A stretch of 64,000 bases of DNA from assembly GCA_947503155.1 (NCBI GenBank), contig CANNCL010000003.1, positions 558,001 to 622,000 on the forward strand. The letters are read 5' to 3'. Each line of letters begins with the position of its first letter. The first letter of the stretch is position 1. This DNA comes from an uncultured Erythrobacter sp. Lineage in GTDB: Bacteria; Pseudomonadota; Alphaproteobacteria; Sphingomonadales; Sphingomonadaceae. The notes under the pieces were generated by a model. The model made no database searches. It was not told the origin of the DNA and saw only the letters and a list, made by a program, of their open reading frames with translations. Position numbers and translations under genes: made by a program. Shown piece by piece: positions 9,035 through 18,022 of this stretch.

Positions 9035-9825
9035 TAGCCGTACCTCCCTGTGATATAGTCCTTGGTCCGCTCTTCAATCGGATTGGTGAAGATGTCGGAG
9101 GTCGGGCCGTATTCGACCATCTTGCCAAGGTGGAAAAACGCGGTGCGTTGGCTGACGCGCGCGGCTTGCTGCATTGAATGGGTGACGATGACGATCGCGT
9201 AGCGGCCGGAGAGTTCATCGATCAATTCTTCGATTTTCGCCGTCGCAATCGGGTCGAGCGCCGATGCGGGTTCGTCCATCAAGATCACTTCGGGATCAAC
9301 AGCGATGGCGCGCGCGATGCACAATCGCTGCTGCTGACCGCCGGAAAGGGCTGTACCGGAATCTTCGAGGCGATCCTTTACCTCATCCCAGAGACCCGCG
9401 CGCGTCAGCGACCTTTCGACGATGACATCGAGGTCAGCTTTCTTCTCGCCAAGCCCGTGGATTTTGGGACCGTAGGCGATGTTTTCATAAATCGTTTTTG
9501 GAAAGGGGTTGGGTTTCTGAAACACCATCCCGACCCGGGCGCGCAATTGCACAACGTCCATCGCGTCGCCGTGAATATCTTCGCCTTCCAGCTCGATCAG
9601 GCCGCTGACTTTGGCAACCGGAATCGTGTCATTCATGCGGTTGAAACAGCGCAGGAATGTCGATTTGCCGCAGCCCGACGGGCCGATGAAAGCGGTGACA
9701 TATTCCGGCGAGATGTCGATCGACACTTCGTCGATGGCTTTCTTGTCGCCGTAATACACAGTCACATCGCGCGCGATCATCTTCGCGGTTTTGTCTTGCT
9801 GAATCTTTTCGTGGATCAGTGTCAC
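9034..9825 (-). CDS. pstB: Phosphate ABC transporter ATPase PstB
   Basis: 263 residues. It powers phosphate import through PstA and PstC. Walker A is GPSGCGKST, followed by the PstB-typical [10 protein letters not shown]; the Q-loop lies in [16 protein letters not shown], the signature is LSGGQQQR and Walker B is [13 protein letters not shown]. The start is GTG, whose GTGA overlaps the pstA stop by 4 bases. The frame and length match the family, and the N-terminal extension of about 15 residues is normal in alphaproteobacteria. Confidence 0.96.
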   Translation of the reverse strand: MTLIHEKIQQDKTAKMIARDVTVYYGDKKAIDEVSIDISPEYVTAFIGPSGCGKSTFLRCFNRMNDTIPVAKVSGLIELEGEDIHGDAMDVVQLRARVGMVFQKPNPFPKTIYENIAYGPKIHGLGEKKADLDVIVERSLTRAGLWDEVKDRLEDSGTALSGGQQQRLCIARAIAVDPEVILMDEPASALDPIATAKIEELIDELSGRYAIVIVTHSMQQAARVSQRTAFFHLGKMVEYGPTSDIFTNPIEERTKDYITGRYG

Positions 9826-11087
9826 CAGGATTTCTCAAACTTGTTGCGCAGATAAATGGCGAGGCCGTTCATCAACAGGAGGAACAGCAATAGAACTATG
9901 ATCGCAGCGCTGGTGCGCTCGACAAAACCGCGGTCGATCTCGTCTGACCATAGGAAGATTTGCACCGGCAGCACAGTCGCAGGCGCGGTGAAACCATCCG
10001 GCGGCGTGGCGACAAAGGCGCGCATTCCGATCATCAGCAGCGGCGCGGTTTCACCCAGCGCGCGGGCCATGCCGATAATCGTGCCGGTCAACATTCCGGG
10101 CAGGGCAAGCGGCAGGACGTGGTGAAACACCACCTGAACCGGAGAAGCCCCAACCGCCAATGCACCATCGCGGATCGAAGGCGGCACAGCCTTAACCGCG
10201 TTACGGCCCGAGATTACGATCACCGGCATTGTCATTAGCGCCAGTGTCAGACCGCCAATTAATGGGGCGGAGCGGAAATTCGGGAATATCGTCAAGAACA
10301 CCGCAAGGCCGAGCAAGCCGAAGATAATCGAGGGCACAGCCGCAAGATTGTTGATCGACACTTCGATAAGGTCGGTCCAGCGGTTCTTCGGTGCGTATTC
10401 TTCGAGATACAGCGCCGACAGAACGCCGATTGGAAAGGCCAGCGATAAAGTCACCAGCATTGTGAGGATGGAGCCTTTAAGCGCACCCCAAATGCCGACT
10501 TGCTGCGGACTGGTCGCATCGGATCGCGTCATGAAACCAAAGTCCCAGTTTTCCGACAGCTTCCCTTCGCTAACAAGGCGCTGAGCCAGCGCTTGAAATT
10601 CCGGCGACCCTTCGCCCGCTAGGCCCGCGGCAAGGTCTGAAGATGCCGGCAGATCGAACGTTTCTGAGCGATAAATGAGCGACGGATCGGCCTGCAATGC
10701 GGCGGCAACATCGCGCCATGCATCACGGCCAAGCTGGCTTGCGGCTTCTTCACCTAATGATTCCTCGGCGAAGCGCGTTACGATGTCAGACATCCCCTGC
10801 ATTTCGAGGATCTGGATCGATGATGGCGCGGATAGCGAGGTGGCGTCGCCGGTTATCCCGCTTTGCGTAAAGTCGATTGGTACGGCCAATTCGGCGCGTT
10901 GAAACCCGCCAATGCCGTTGATCAGCATATTGCCGAGCAAGAAGATCAGGACCGCAACCGAAAACAGGATTGCGCCTTGGCCCATCCGTTTAAAATTGCG
11001 TTCCTTGCGGTATCGCCGCGCAAGGCGTTTTTCAAATTCCGGGGTCCGGGTTGGGCCCAGTTTCTGGGGTTTGGCTGAATCACTCAT
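9822..11087 (-). CDS. pstA: Phosphate ABC transporter permease PstA
   Basis: 421 residues. The C-terminal half is the usual six-helix permease with the coupling motif region [21 protein letters not shown]. The N-terminal part (about residues 40-180), between the first membrane helix and the core, is the DUF3333-type extension seen in alphaproteobacterial PstA and is probably periplasmic. I chose the ATG at 11087 (MSDSAKPQ): it lies inside the pstC end with an ATGAGTGA overlap of 8 bases. A longer frame upstream would only read antisense to pstC coding sequence. Confidence 0.94.
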   Translation of the reverse strand: MSDSAKPQKLGPTRTPEFEKRLARRYRKERNFKRMGQGAILFSVAVLIFLLGNMLINGIGGFQRAELAVPIDFTQSGITGDATSLSAPSSIQILEMQGMSDIVTRFAEESLGEEAASQLGRDAWRDVAAALQADPSLIYRSETFDLPASSDLAAGLAGEGSPEFQALAQRLVSEGKLSENWDFGFMTRSDATSPQQVGIWGALKGSILTMLVTLSLAFPIGVLSALYLEEYAPKNRWTDLIEVSINNLAAVPSIIFGLLGLAVFLTIFPNFRSAPLIGGLTLALMTMPVIVISGRNAVKAVPPSIRDGALAVGASPVQVVFHHVLPLALPGMLTGTIIGMARALGETAPLLMIGMRAFVATPPDGFTAPATVLPVQIFLWSDEIDRGFVERTSAAIIVLLLFLLLMNGLAIYLRNKFEKSW

Positions 11088-12465
11088 AAGCTTCACGGAA
11101 CCGTTTAACGACGCGCAGGGCGACGAAGTTGAGAGCAAGCGTGACCATAAAGAGCACGAAACCAAGAGCGAATGCGCTGAGCGTGGCCGGGTGGTCGAAG
11201 CTGCCTTCGCCGGTTAGCATTTTGACGATTTGCACGGTGACTGTGGTCATCCGGTCGAGCGGATTGGCGCTAAGATTGGCGGCGGTCGACGCGGCCATCA
11301 CCACAATCATCGTTTCGCCAATAGCGCGGCTGATCGCGAGCATGACCCCGGCGACAATGCCGGGCAGGGCGGCCGGGAATAGGACGCGGGTAATCGTTTC
11401 GGATTTGGTCGCGCCCATCGCATAACTGCCGTCGCGCATCGCGCTGGGCACAGCGGCAATGGAATCGTCGGCCATTGACGATACGAATGGTATAATCATC
11501 ACGCCCATGACAACACCAGCGGCCAGCGCGCTTTCGGTCGAGGCGTTGGTTATTCCAATCGCCACCGCTGCATCGCGGATCGCGGGGGCCACCGTGAGCG
11601 CGGCGAAATAACCATAAACCACGGTCGGCACGCCAGCGAGAATTTCCAGCGCAGGTTTAACCCAAGCGCGCAGGCGGGGATTGGCATATTGCGTTAGGTA
11701 AATCGCACTCATCAATCCAAGCGGGATGGCGACGATCATAGCGATAATTGCGCCGATAAAGATCGTGCCCCAAAATAGCGGGATGGCGCCGTAACGCGAC
11801 CCATCGGGGCTTGCCGGATTGCTCATCGGGTCCGGTCCCCAAAAGGTTCCGAACAAGAAATCCATCGGTGAAACCATGCCAAAGAACCGCACCGTTTCGA
11901 ACACAAGGCTGGCAAAGATGCCGAATGTGGTCAGGATCGCCACGAGCGACGCGAGCAGCAGCACGATCATCACGGTCCGCTCAACTCTTGTACGAGCGCG
12001 GAAATCCGGACGCAGGCGCGTGTAAGCAAACGCTCCGCCACCAAATGCGATCAACACTGTCAGAGCATATCCGATCAGCGCATACCGCGAAATCGCCTCA
12101 CGATAAGGCTCGATCAGAGCCTCTGCGCCTTCGTTAAAAACGCCGGGAGAATTGCCGCTTGCCACGGCGCGCGCTTCGGATAGCCAAGCGTCACGCTCAA
12201 ACCCAAACATCGGCAATTGAGCAGCACCCGGCGAGGCAAGCACACTCTGAGTGACCAATTGCGGCGCGATGAAAGACCACAGCGTCACAAAAGCCAGCAC
12301 CGGAATGAAAATCCAAACCGCCACATACCATGCATGATAAACGGGCCGGGCGACCGGGCGCGTATCTGGATCAGTTTTCTGGAAACTCCACGCCTTTGCC
12401 CGTCCAGCCAACCAGCCCGCAAGGCCAAGGCCGATGGCCATCAGTATGAGAGTAATCGGCGACAT
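11080..12465 (-). CDS. pstC: Phosphate ABC transporter permease PstC
   Basis: 461 residues, longer than the roughly 310 of enterobacterial PstC. Two membrane helices and a long loop (about residues 1-140) precede the permease core, which has GSYAMGATKSETITRVLFPA as its coupling region. This build is common in alphaproteobacteria. PstC pairs with PstA in the inner membrane. It is the first transporter gene of the run. No pstS lies between it and phoR, so the binding protein must be encoded elsewhere. Confidence 0.94.
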   Translation of the reverse strand: MSPITLILMAIGLGLAGWLAGRAKAWSFQKTDPDTRPVARPVYHAWYVAVWIFIPVLAFVTLWSFIAPQLVTQSVLASPGAAQLPMFGFERDAWLSEARAVASGNSPGVFNEGAEALIEPYREAISRYALIGYALTVLIAFGGGAFAYTRLRPDFRARTRVERTVMIVLLLASLVAILTTFGIFASLVFETVRFFGMVSPMDFLFGTFWGPDPMSNPASPDGSRYGAIPLFWGTIFIGAIIAMIVAIPLGLMSAIYLTQYANPRLRAWVKPALEILAGVPTVVYGYFAALTVAPAIRDAAVAIGITNASTESALAAGVVMGVMIIPFVSSMADDSIAAVPSAMRDGSYAMGATKSETITRVLFPAALPGIVAGVMLAISRAIGETMIVVMAASTAANLSANPLDRMTTVTVQIVKMLTGEGSFDHPATLSAFALGFVLFMVTLALNFVALRVVKRFREAYE

Positions 12466-12614
12466 GGACTGAACCTATTTCCCCTGTAGGAAAGATGCAA
12501 AACTGAACGATGCGATAAGGCGAATTGTGACCAGCTTTTATTGCTGTGATCTGGCAATGTTTAAAAAATAAGACACCGCTAAGACTCAATCGGGTTTTTG
12601 AGCAATTTATCTTT
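12466..12614 (-). promoter_or_regulatory. Gap between phoR and pstC, possible promoter
   Basis: 149 bases separate phoR from pstC, the largest gap in this run. On the minus strand it has AT-rich stretches and two TCACA words 20 bases apart (CAGATCACA and CTGGTCACA). These only loosely recall a Pho box, and I cannot call one with confidence. A separate pstC promoter is plausible. Confidence 0.25.
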
Positions 12615-13838
12615 TTATGATGGATCGCTGCCGGTCACATTTGCCCGCCGGCTATCTTGGTCTGCCAGTGGAATGCGGACGATGACACTTGTGCCTTTGC
12701 CAAGGCCGCTATCAATGTCCAAACGGCCGCGATGCCGTTCGACGATATGTTTGACGATGGCAAGTCCAAGGCCGGTCCCTCCTGAAGCACGGCTGCGCCC
12801 CGGGTCGGTGCGGTAGAACCGGCGTGTAAGGTGCGGAATATGTTCCGGCGAAATGCCATCCCCTTGATCAATAACGGAAAGCCGCGCCATGCCGTCGCGC
12901 GACAAATCCAATTGAACCTTAACCGGCGTATCGGGCGCACCGTATTTCAGCGCATTATCGACTAAGTTGCGCACAACTTGTTCGATCTGTTGCTGATCGC
13001 CTTTGATGCAGGGATCGACGTTAAGCTGCAAATCAAGGCGATCGATCCGTTCCGTCCCCGCCGCATCTCGGGCCGCACGTTCGGTGATTGAGAGCAGTTC
13101 GAGCAATTCCTGCGGCGAATCGTGTTTTTCCGCCTCAACTCGCGAAAGACTCATCAGGTCGCTGATTAGGCTTTGAAGCCGCAGAGCTTCTCGTTCGATC
13201 GTCCCGAGGAATTTTTGCGAGGTTGGCGAATCGAGGCTCTCGTGGCTTTCGCGCAGGGTTTCGGCATAGCCAATGATGGCGGATAACGGCGTGCGCAATT
13301 CGTGGCTCGCATTGGCAACAAAATCGGTGTGCGCGCGGCTGATATCTGCCTCCGCAGTCCGATTGATCAACTCGATCACCGCCAGCTTGTCATCCACAGC
13401 CTGACGGTTGATCTGCCAAATATCTTGCCGGCGAACCAGGCCGCGCACGATCGCTTGGCCGTTGCGGCCTTCTGCAAGGAGGGCGATTGCTTCTGGTTGG
13501 CGAAAGGCCACGCGCGCGTCCTGACCAACAACGTGTTGCCCCATCATCCGGCGGGCGGTGCGGTTCGCGATCGCTATCGTATTTTTTTTTGTCACCAGCA
13601 AAGGTGTGGAAGAGTTTTCAATCAGCTTCCGCATCGAATCCGTGCTGAAGGGTTGCGGAACAGCGGCAGGTGCCGGGTCTGGCGCGCGGCCCACCGCGAG
13701 CAATAAAGAGCCGACCCATAAGACAAGGATTGAAATTGCGATAACCGGGTCCAACCCCAGCACCAGCGTGGAAACAAAAGTCACCAACGCCAGCAGGATG
13801 CCTACTGTTGGAATAGTCTGCCGTGATCCCATAAACAC
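12615..13838 (-). CDS. phoR: Phosphate regulon sensor kinase PhoR
   Basis: 407 residues. Two N-terminal membrane helices (about 9-48) with almost no periplasmic part are typical of PhoR, which senses the Pst/PhoU state. A PAS-like region (about 70-165) follows. The kinase core has the phosphorylated His in SHELRTPLSAIIGYAE, the N box NLVDNALKYG, the G1 box DQGDGI and the G2 box GTGLGLAIVKH. It phosphorylates PhoB. Two Met codons (13838, 13832) are both possible starts. It is first of the phosphate run and is separated from the tRNA gene by about 90 bases. Confidence 0.92.
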   Translation of the reverse strand: MFMGSRQTIPTVGILLALVTFVSTLVLGLDPVIAISILVLWVGSLLLAVGRAPDPAPAAVPQPFSTDSMRKLIENSSTPLLVTKKNTIAIANRTARRMMGQHVVGQDARVAFRQPEAIALLAEGRNGQAIVRGLVRRQDIWQINRQAVDDKLAVIELINRTAEADISRAHTDFVANASHELRTPLSAIIGYAETLRESHESLDSPTSQKFLGTIEREALRLQSLISDLMSLSRVEAEKHDSPQELLELLSITERAARDAAGTERIDRLDLQLNVDPCIKGDQQQIEQVVRNLVDNALKYGAPDTPVKVQLDLSRDGMARLSVIDQGDGISPEHIPHLTRRFYRTDPGRSRASGGTGLGLAIVKHIVERHRGRLDIDSGLGKGTSVIVRIPLADQDSRRANVTGSDPS

Positions 13839-13930
13839 CGCTCTACCGTCCGTTTCAGACAGGTCAAACCCCGCTTGGGGATAGGAATGTGTAGGGGGCG
13901 GGCAAATGAGATTTGGAGCGTGGTGAGAGG

Positions 13931-14005
13931 TGGTGACCCCTACGGGAATCGAACCCGTGTTTCAGCCGTGAAAGGGCCGCGTCCTAACCGCTAGACGAAG
14001 GGGCC
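13931..14005 (-). tRNA. tRNA-Glu (anticodon UUC)
   Basis: The minus strand folds as a 75-base tRNA. The acceptor arm GGCCCCT pairs with AGGGGTC (one G-U). The anticodon loop is CTTTCAC with UUC, and the T-loop is GGTTCGATTCC. The discriminator base and CCA are encoded. The body closely resembles bacterial tRNA-Glu (CTTCGTCTAG in the D arm). It sits alone between phoR and recJ. Confidence 0.97.
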
Positions 14006-14111
14006 ACGCTCATTTGCGAGAGCGCGCATCTAGGGGGGTGGGCCGGATGGGTCAAGCCCCGTTTGCGATGCTTTTGTGAAAATTTCTGCAATGCGCCGTG
14101 AGCGCGGGTGT

Positions 14112-15911
14112 TCAATCGGCGAAAGCTGCATCTTCTAAGTGCAGTTCTGCCGCCGGACGTGGCCCCCAATCGTCAATCTTTACGCGGCCAGCCAGATGAA
14201 ACTGGCGCCCCTTGCTGCGGTGGATCAGGGTCTGCGCCATCTCTGTCTCGGCTGCGCGAAAGGCGATGGCCTTGAAAGAGCGCCCATCGCCGCCCGCAGC
14301 GATCACGCGCAGATGATCTTTCCCGACGATATCAGCCTTTATGATCCGCACCGGACCCACCGCAACACGCGGTGCGGGCCACCCAACGCCGTATGGCCCT
14401 GCGGCCTCTAATGTGTTCACCAGATCAGGCGTCAGACCACCAGGAGCAAGCGACAGGTCGAGCTTCATGGATTGGCCCATGCGCGCGTTTTCGACATCAC
14501 GCGCCAATCGTGTGTCGAGAAATTCTGTGAAGGCCGCCAATTTGTCAGATGGGATAGTAAGCCCGGCTGCCATTGCATGACCGCCGCCCGCGATCAGCAA
14601 ATTCTCTTCGCGAGCAGCGATAATCGCCGCGCCCAAATCAACGCCGCTGATCGATCGCCCTGATCCTTTGCCGGTACCCTCGTCCTCATCCAGCGCGATG
14701 ACGATTGCGGGTTTGCCAGTCTTCTCTTTGATCCGGCCCGCAACAATCCCGATCACGCCGGGATGCCATCCAGTGCCGGAGATTACCTGCACCGCCATAT
14801 TGTGCTGCCCCTCTAACTGCTCTTCGGCGGCTTCTTGCACTTCTGCTTCGATGGCGCGGCGCTCTTCGTTGAGGGCAGAGAGTTTCTCGGAGATTTCGCG
14901 GGCTTCTTCTGGGTCGCGTGTGGTCAGCAAACGCACGCCCAAGGTCGATTCGCCGATCCGGCCGCCGGCATTGATCCTCGGGCCTAAGGCGAAACCAAGA
15001 TCAGAGGCAATCGGTGCGCGTTTCAGCCGACTGGCATCCATCAGCGCCGCCATCCCAATCCGTTCGCGCCGGGCCAATATTTTGAGGCCCTGCGCCACAA
15101 ATGCGCGGTTAAGACCATGCAGCGCCGCCACGTCGGCAACTGTGCCCAGCGCGACCAAATCAAGCAGAGCCATCAAATCTGGCTCTTTGCGGGTTTTGAA
15201 ATAGCCTTGAGCCCGCAAAGTGCGCACCAATGCGATCCCCAATAGGAACGCGACACCCACCGCCGCCAAATGTCCGTGGCTCGCCGCAAGATCATTTTCG
15301 TCTAAGCGGTTGGGGTTTACCAAAGCGGCAGTCGGCGGCAGGTCTGCGGAGCATTTGTGGTGATCGACCACGATGACGTCCACACCGGCATCGCGCGCCA
15401 TGCCCAGCGCCTCATGCGCCATTGCGCCGCAATCGACGGTCACGATTAAGCTCGACCCGTCCTCCGCCAATTTGACCAGAGCCTCGCCAGTTGGGCCATA
15501 CCCTTCCAGCAGGCGGTCCGGGATGTAATATCCAGCCTCAATCCCAAGTCCGCGCAGCAATTCAACCAACAGCGCCGCGCTGGTCGCGCCATCGACATCG
15601 TAGTCGCCGTAAATCGTGATTTTTTCTTGGCTGACCACTGCGCTCGCGATGCGTTCTGCGGCGCGTTCCATGTCGCGAAATTCGGAAGGATCAGGCAGGA
15701 ATTCGCGCATCGTAGGCTTTGCGTGTTTATCCACCTCTTCGGCTGAAACACCGCGCGTCATCAACAATTGGGTCAATATGTCGCGGTCGAGCGAGGCGTT
15801 GCCGGAAACGGCGCCATCGGCAAGATCCATATTCCCCCCGCGCCATTGCCATGATCGACCGGCAAGCGATTGAGAAACTCCAAGTACATGAGAAAGCGTT
15901 CGTGAGGCCAT
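14112..15911 (-). CDS. recJ: Single-stranded-DNA exonuclease RecJ
   Basis: 599 residues. RecJ degrades single-stranded DNA 5' to 3' in recombination and mismatch repair. The DHH-family metal motifs are present: YGDYDVDGATSAALL, VTVDCGAMAHE, VVDHHKC and LVNPNR, with the DHHA1 motif AGGGHAMAAGL near residue 445. A C-terminal OB-like domain follows. Length is normal. The ATG at 15911 gives the usual short N-terminal stretch (LGVSQSLAGRSWQWR) before the core. Confidence 0.96.
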   Translation of the reverse strand: MASRTLSHVLGVSQSLAGRSWQWRGGNMDLADGAVSGNASLDRDILTQLLMTRGVSAEEVDKHAKPTMREFLPDPSEFRDMERAAERIASAVVSQEKITIYGDYDVDGATSAALLVELLRGLGIEAGYYIPDRLLEGYGPTGEALVKLAEDGSSLIVTVDCGAMAHEALGMARDAGVDVIVVDHHKCSADLPPTAALVNPNRLDENDLAASHGHLAAVGVAFLLGIALVRTLRAQGYFKTRKEPDLMALLDLVALGTVADVAALHGLNRAFVAQGLKILARRERIGMAALMDASRLKRAPIASDLGFALGPRINAGGRIGESTLGVRLLTTRDPEEAREISEKLSALNEERRAIEAEVQEAAEEQLEGQHNMAVQVISGTGWHPGVIGIVAGRIKEKTGKPAIVIALDEDEGTGKGSGRSISGVDLGAAIIAAREENLLIAGGGHAMAAGLTIPSDKLAAFTEFLDTRLARDVENARMGQSMKLDLSLAPGGLTPDLVNTLEAAGPYGVGWPAPRVAVGPVRIIKADIVGKDHLRVIAAGGDGRSFKAIAFRAAETEMAQTLIHRSKGRQFHLAGRVKIDDWGPRPAAELHLEDAAFAD

Positions 15912-16004
15912 AATGTGCTAAGTAGCCGATAGGCGTCATTCATGACAGGGAGCGTGAATTGACAATCGACAGGCAGCTTAATCCAGCTAACAAATGGCTA
16001 ACCG

Positions 16005-16487
16005 ATGACTAATTCTCCGACCTTGCTGGTGATCTGGCACAGCCGAACCGGCGCGAGCGAGGCAATGGCCCGCGAGGCCGCGGCGCATAATGGCGCGCGG
16101 TTGATCAAAGCAGAGCAAGTAACTTCTCAGGACTTATTAAAGTCTGCCGGATATCTATTTGTTTGCCCTGAAAATTTAGCGGCACTGAGCGGCGCGATGA
16201 AAGAGATGTTTGACAGCAATTACTACGGCGTCCTTGGGAAGATAGAGGGCCGTCCATACGCCACGATTATTGCCGCCGGTTCCGACGGGGAGGGCGCGCA
16301 AAGGCAGCTTGACCGGATCGTCAAAGGGTGGCGATTAAAGCGCGTGGCTGAACCGATGATTGTAAACTTTTCGGCGCAAAGTCCCGAAGATATTCTTGCA
16401 GTAAAATCGCCTGCAGACAGAGTCTTGCAAGACTGTCGCGAAATCGGACGGGCCATGATTGAAGGCCTGTCGCTAGGAGTATTCTAA
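16005..16487 (+). CDS. Flavodoxin-like FMN protein
   Basis: 160 residues with a flavodoxin fold. The first strand and phosphate-binding loop read LLVIWHSRTGASEAMA, and a second conserved loop is CPENLAALSGAMKEMFD. Such proteins bind FMN and act as electron carriers or NAD(P)H-dependent oxidoreductases. No partner protein is apparent nearby. It is transcribed away from recJ and is followed by about 230 bases with no clear start. Confidence 0.8.
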   Translation: MTNSPTLLVIWHSRTGASEAMAREAAAHNGARLIKAEQVTSQDLLKSAGYLFVCPENLAALSGAMKEMFDSNYYGVLGKIEGRPYATIIAAGSDGEGAQRQLDRIVKGWRLKRVAEPMIVNFSAQSPEDILAVKSPADRVLQDCREIGRAMIEGLSLGVF

Positions 16488-16720
16488 GCTATTGCGCACA
16501 ATGTTCATGTTCTAGGCAATCGGGACTCGACGTTGACAGCAAATAGGGTCAAGTTCGAATGACAGGGATGTCGGGGTGATCGCGATTGCGGTTGAAGAAG
16601 GGATGATAGGCAATCACTGAGCCATCGGATTCCGATGCCAAAGGGCTTTATCTGCTGTTTGCGAAGGGTGAACGACCCGATCGCGCGGCGATACGAGCTT
16701 TTGTCGATGGCCAGCGCGCC

Positions 16721-17431
16721 GTGGCTCTTAGCCATGATCCGGCTGATGAAGCGCCGGTCCAATTGGTAGCGGCAGACGGTGAGCAAGTGCGCCAAGCTGG
16801 GCAAGGGCTGGCACCGACCGCCGATTTCGCTTGGCTCGAATTGCTGCGCGATGGTTTGACGTTTGACCTCATCGGACTGGCGTCAGGCGATGCGGTTGGG
16901 TTCCCACAAATTGAGCATCGGTTCGACTTAGAAGACACTCCCAATCCGGTACGTCATGAAGCGCTGCAACTGGCACCTGGTCAACATTTGGCCGGCGGCG
17001 AAAGGACAACTCCTGTCGTCAAAGGGCTAATGGCTCTTGCCAGAGACCTTGTGCAACATTTTGAAGAGATAGAAGCGGTCGTTTGGCCGCCATCTGAAAG
17101 CGCGATTGGACGCCGCTTCTTCGAATCGGTCTCAACCGCTTGGTTGGAAGGCGGGCCTTTCCCCGCTCTTGGTCTAACCGCTTTTCGTGAAACAATAGAT
17201 GGCGCGCTGCAAAGTATTGGCCTTAGTTTTTGGATCAATCAGGAACTTCGCATCGAGTCGCCGCTTTCTATTGATAAGGTCGCGGCGACCCGCCTTGGGG
17301 TTAGGCTGGTAAACCAACTCATTTTGGTCGGCGGGATTGAAGGCAGCGAACGTATCGTGGCGCCCGACGGTAATTTGTTGGTCATGCGCACGTCGCGAAA
17401 TGGAAAATTTATAAGAGTTTGGCGTGAATAA
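16721..17431 (+). CDS. Uncharacterised protein upstream of AHH nuclease
   Basis: 236 residues from the first usable start, a GTG at 16721. I do not recognise a family. The protein is soluble, without signal or membrane segment, and mixes helical and strand-like stretches (LELLRDGLTFDLIGL, VEAVVWPPSESAIG-type, FPALGLTAF). The same frame is open back to a stop at 16607 and those 37 codons also look coding (GLYLLFAKGERPDRAAIRAF), yet they contain no ATG, GTG or TTG. The true start may be non-standard, or a frameshift may separate it from upstream codons. It ends 3 bases before the AHH nuclease gene, so the two are probably co-transcribed. Confidence 0.6.
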   Translation: MALSHDPADEAPVQLVAADGEQVRQAGQGLAPTADFAWLELLRDGLTFDLIGLASGDAVGFPQIEHRFDLEDTPNPVRHEALQLAPGQHLAGGERTTPVVKGLMALARDLVQHFEEIEAVVWPPSESAIGRRFFESVSTAWLEGGPFPALGLTAFRETIDGALQSIGLSFWINQELRIESPLSIDKVAATRLGVRLVNQLILVGGIEGSERIVAPDGNLLVMRTSRNGKFIRVWRE

Positions 17432-17434
17432 TTA

Positions 17435-17998
17435 GTGGTAAAACAGGGTCGCACCGCAATTCATAATTCAAGGTTTAGCTCCACAATTTCGGTCCGATCG
17501 AGGCCGCGTCCGCCGATTTCGTTTCGCTCGATCAATCGGCCAGGGACTGTGTCTTACGATCCGGGGCTACAGCGGCACCATCTTTTACCCTGCCAAGTGC
17601 TGTCGCGGCGCTGCTTTGGTGCCATGTTCGAAGCAATTGGTCAGGACCGCGTAGGGTTCAACGATTTTCGCGCTAACGGCCTGTTGCTGCCTGCGACGGA
17701 GGAGGCAAGCCGCAGGACTGGCATGCCGATGCACCGCGGACCGCACCGCCAATATAACGAGCTGGTCCTTGAACGCGTCGGCCGGATTGAAGAGCATTGG
17801 TCCGAAAGCCGCATCAAGGACACCGAACAAGCGATGGCCGAGGCGTTAGAACGGCTTGCCTTGCTCCAATCCGCTTTGCGCAAGCGTCTCCTCAGTGAAC
17901 GCCGGCGGATGATCCTCAACCGCAAGGACCCACTTGGCAGCGGTTTCGATTTCGCCGAACTCGACGCAATGGCCGAAAGCCTATGGAATGCGACCTGA
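17435..17998 (+). CDS. AHH-type HNH/Endo VII-fold nuclease (predicted)
   Basis: 187 residues. The segment LQRHHLLPCQVLSRR followed by FNDFRANGLLLPATEEA and MHRGPHRQYNELV matches the AHH nuclease family (PF14412), a treble-clef nuclease often found in polymorphic toxins. The His pair and the later His residues are in place, although the usual A-H-H reads R-H-H here. The C-terminal third is helical and charged. The only upstream start in frame is GTG at 17435; the first ATG (17623) would remove the active site. There is no secretion domain, so it may act in the cell. The upstream gene is the only candidate partner. Confidence 0.7.
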   Translation: MVKQGRTAIHNSRFSSTISVRSRPRPPISFRSINRPGTVSYDPGLQRHHLLPCQVLSRRCFGAMFEAIGQDRVGFNDFRANGLLLPATEEASRRTGMPMHRGPHRQYNELVLERVGRIEEHWSESRIKDTEQAMAEALERLALLQSALRKRLLSERRRMILNRKDPLGSGFDFAELDAMAESLWNAT

Positions 17999-18022
17999 CC
18001 GCTCGCTTTGGGATCGTTCCTG

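Noticed and set aside
12466..12614. Pho box upstream of pstC
   Set aside because: Only partial TCACA words with wrong spacing; no clear direct repeat of the CTGTCAT type.
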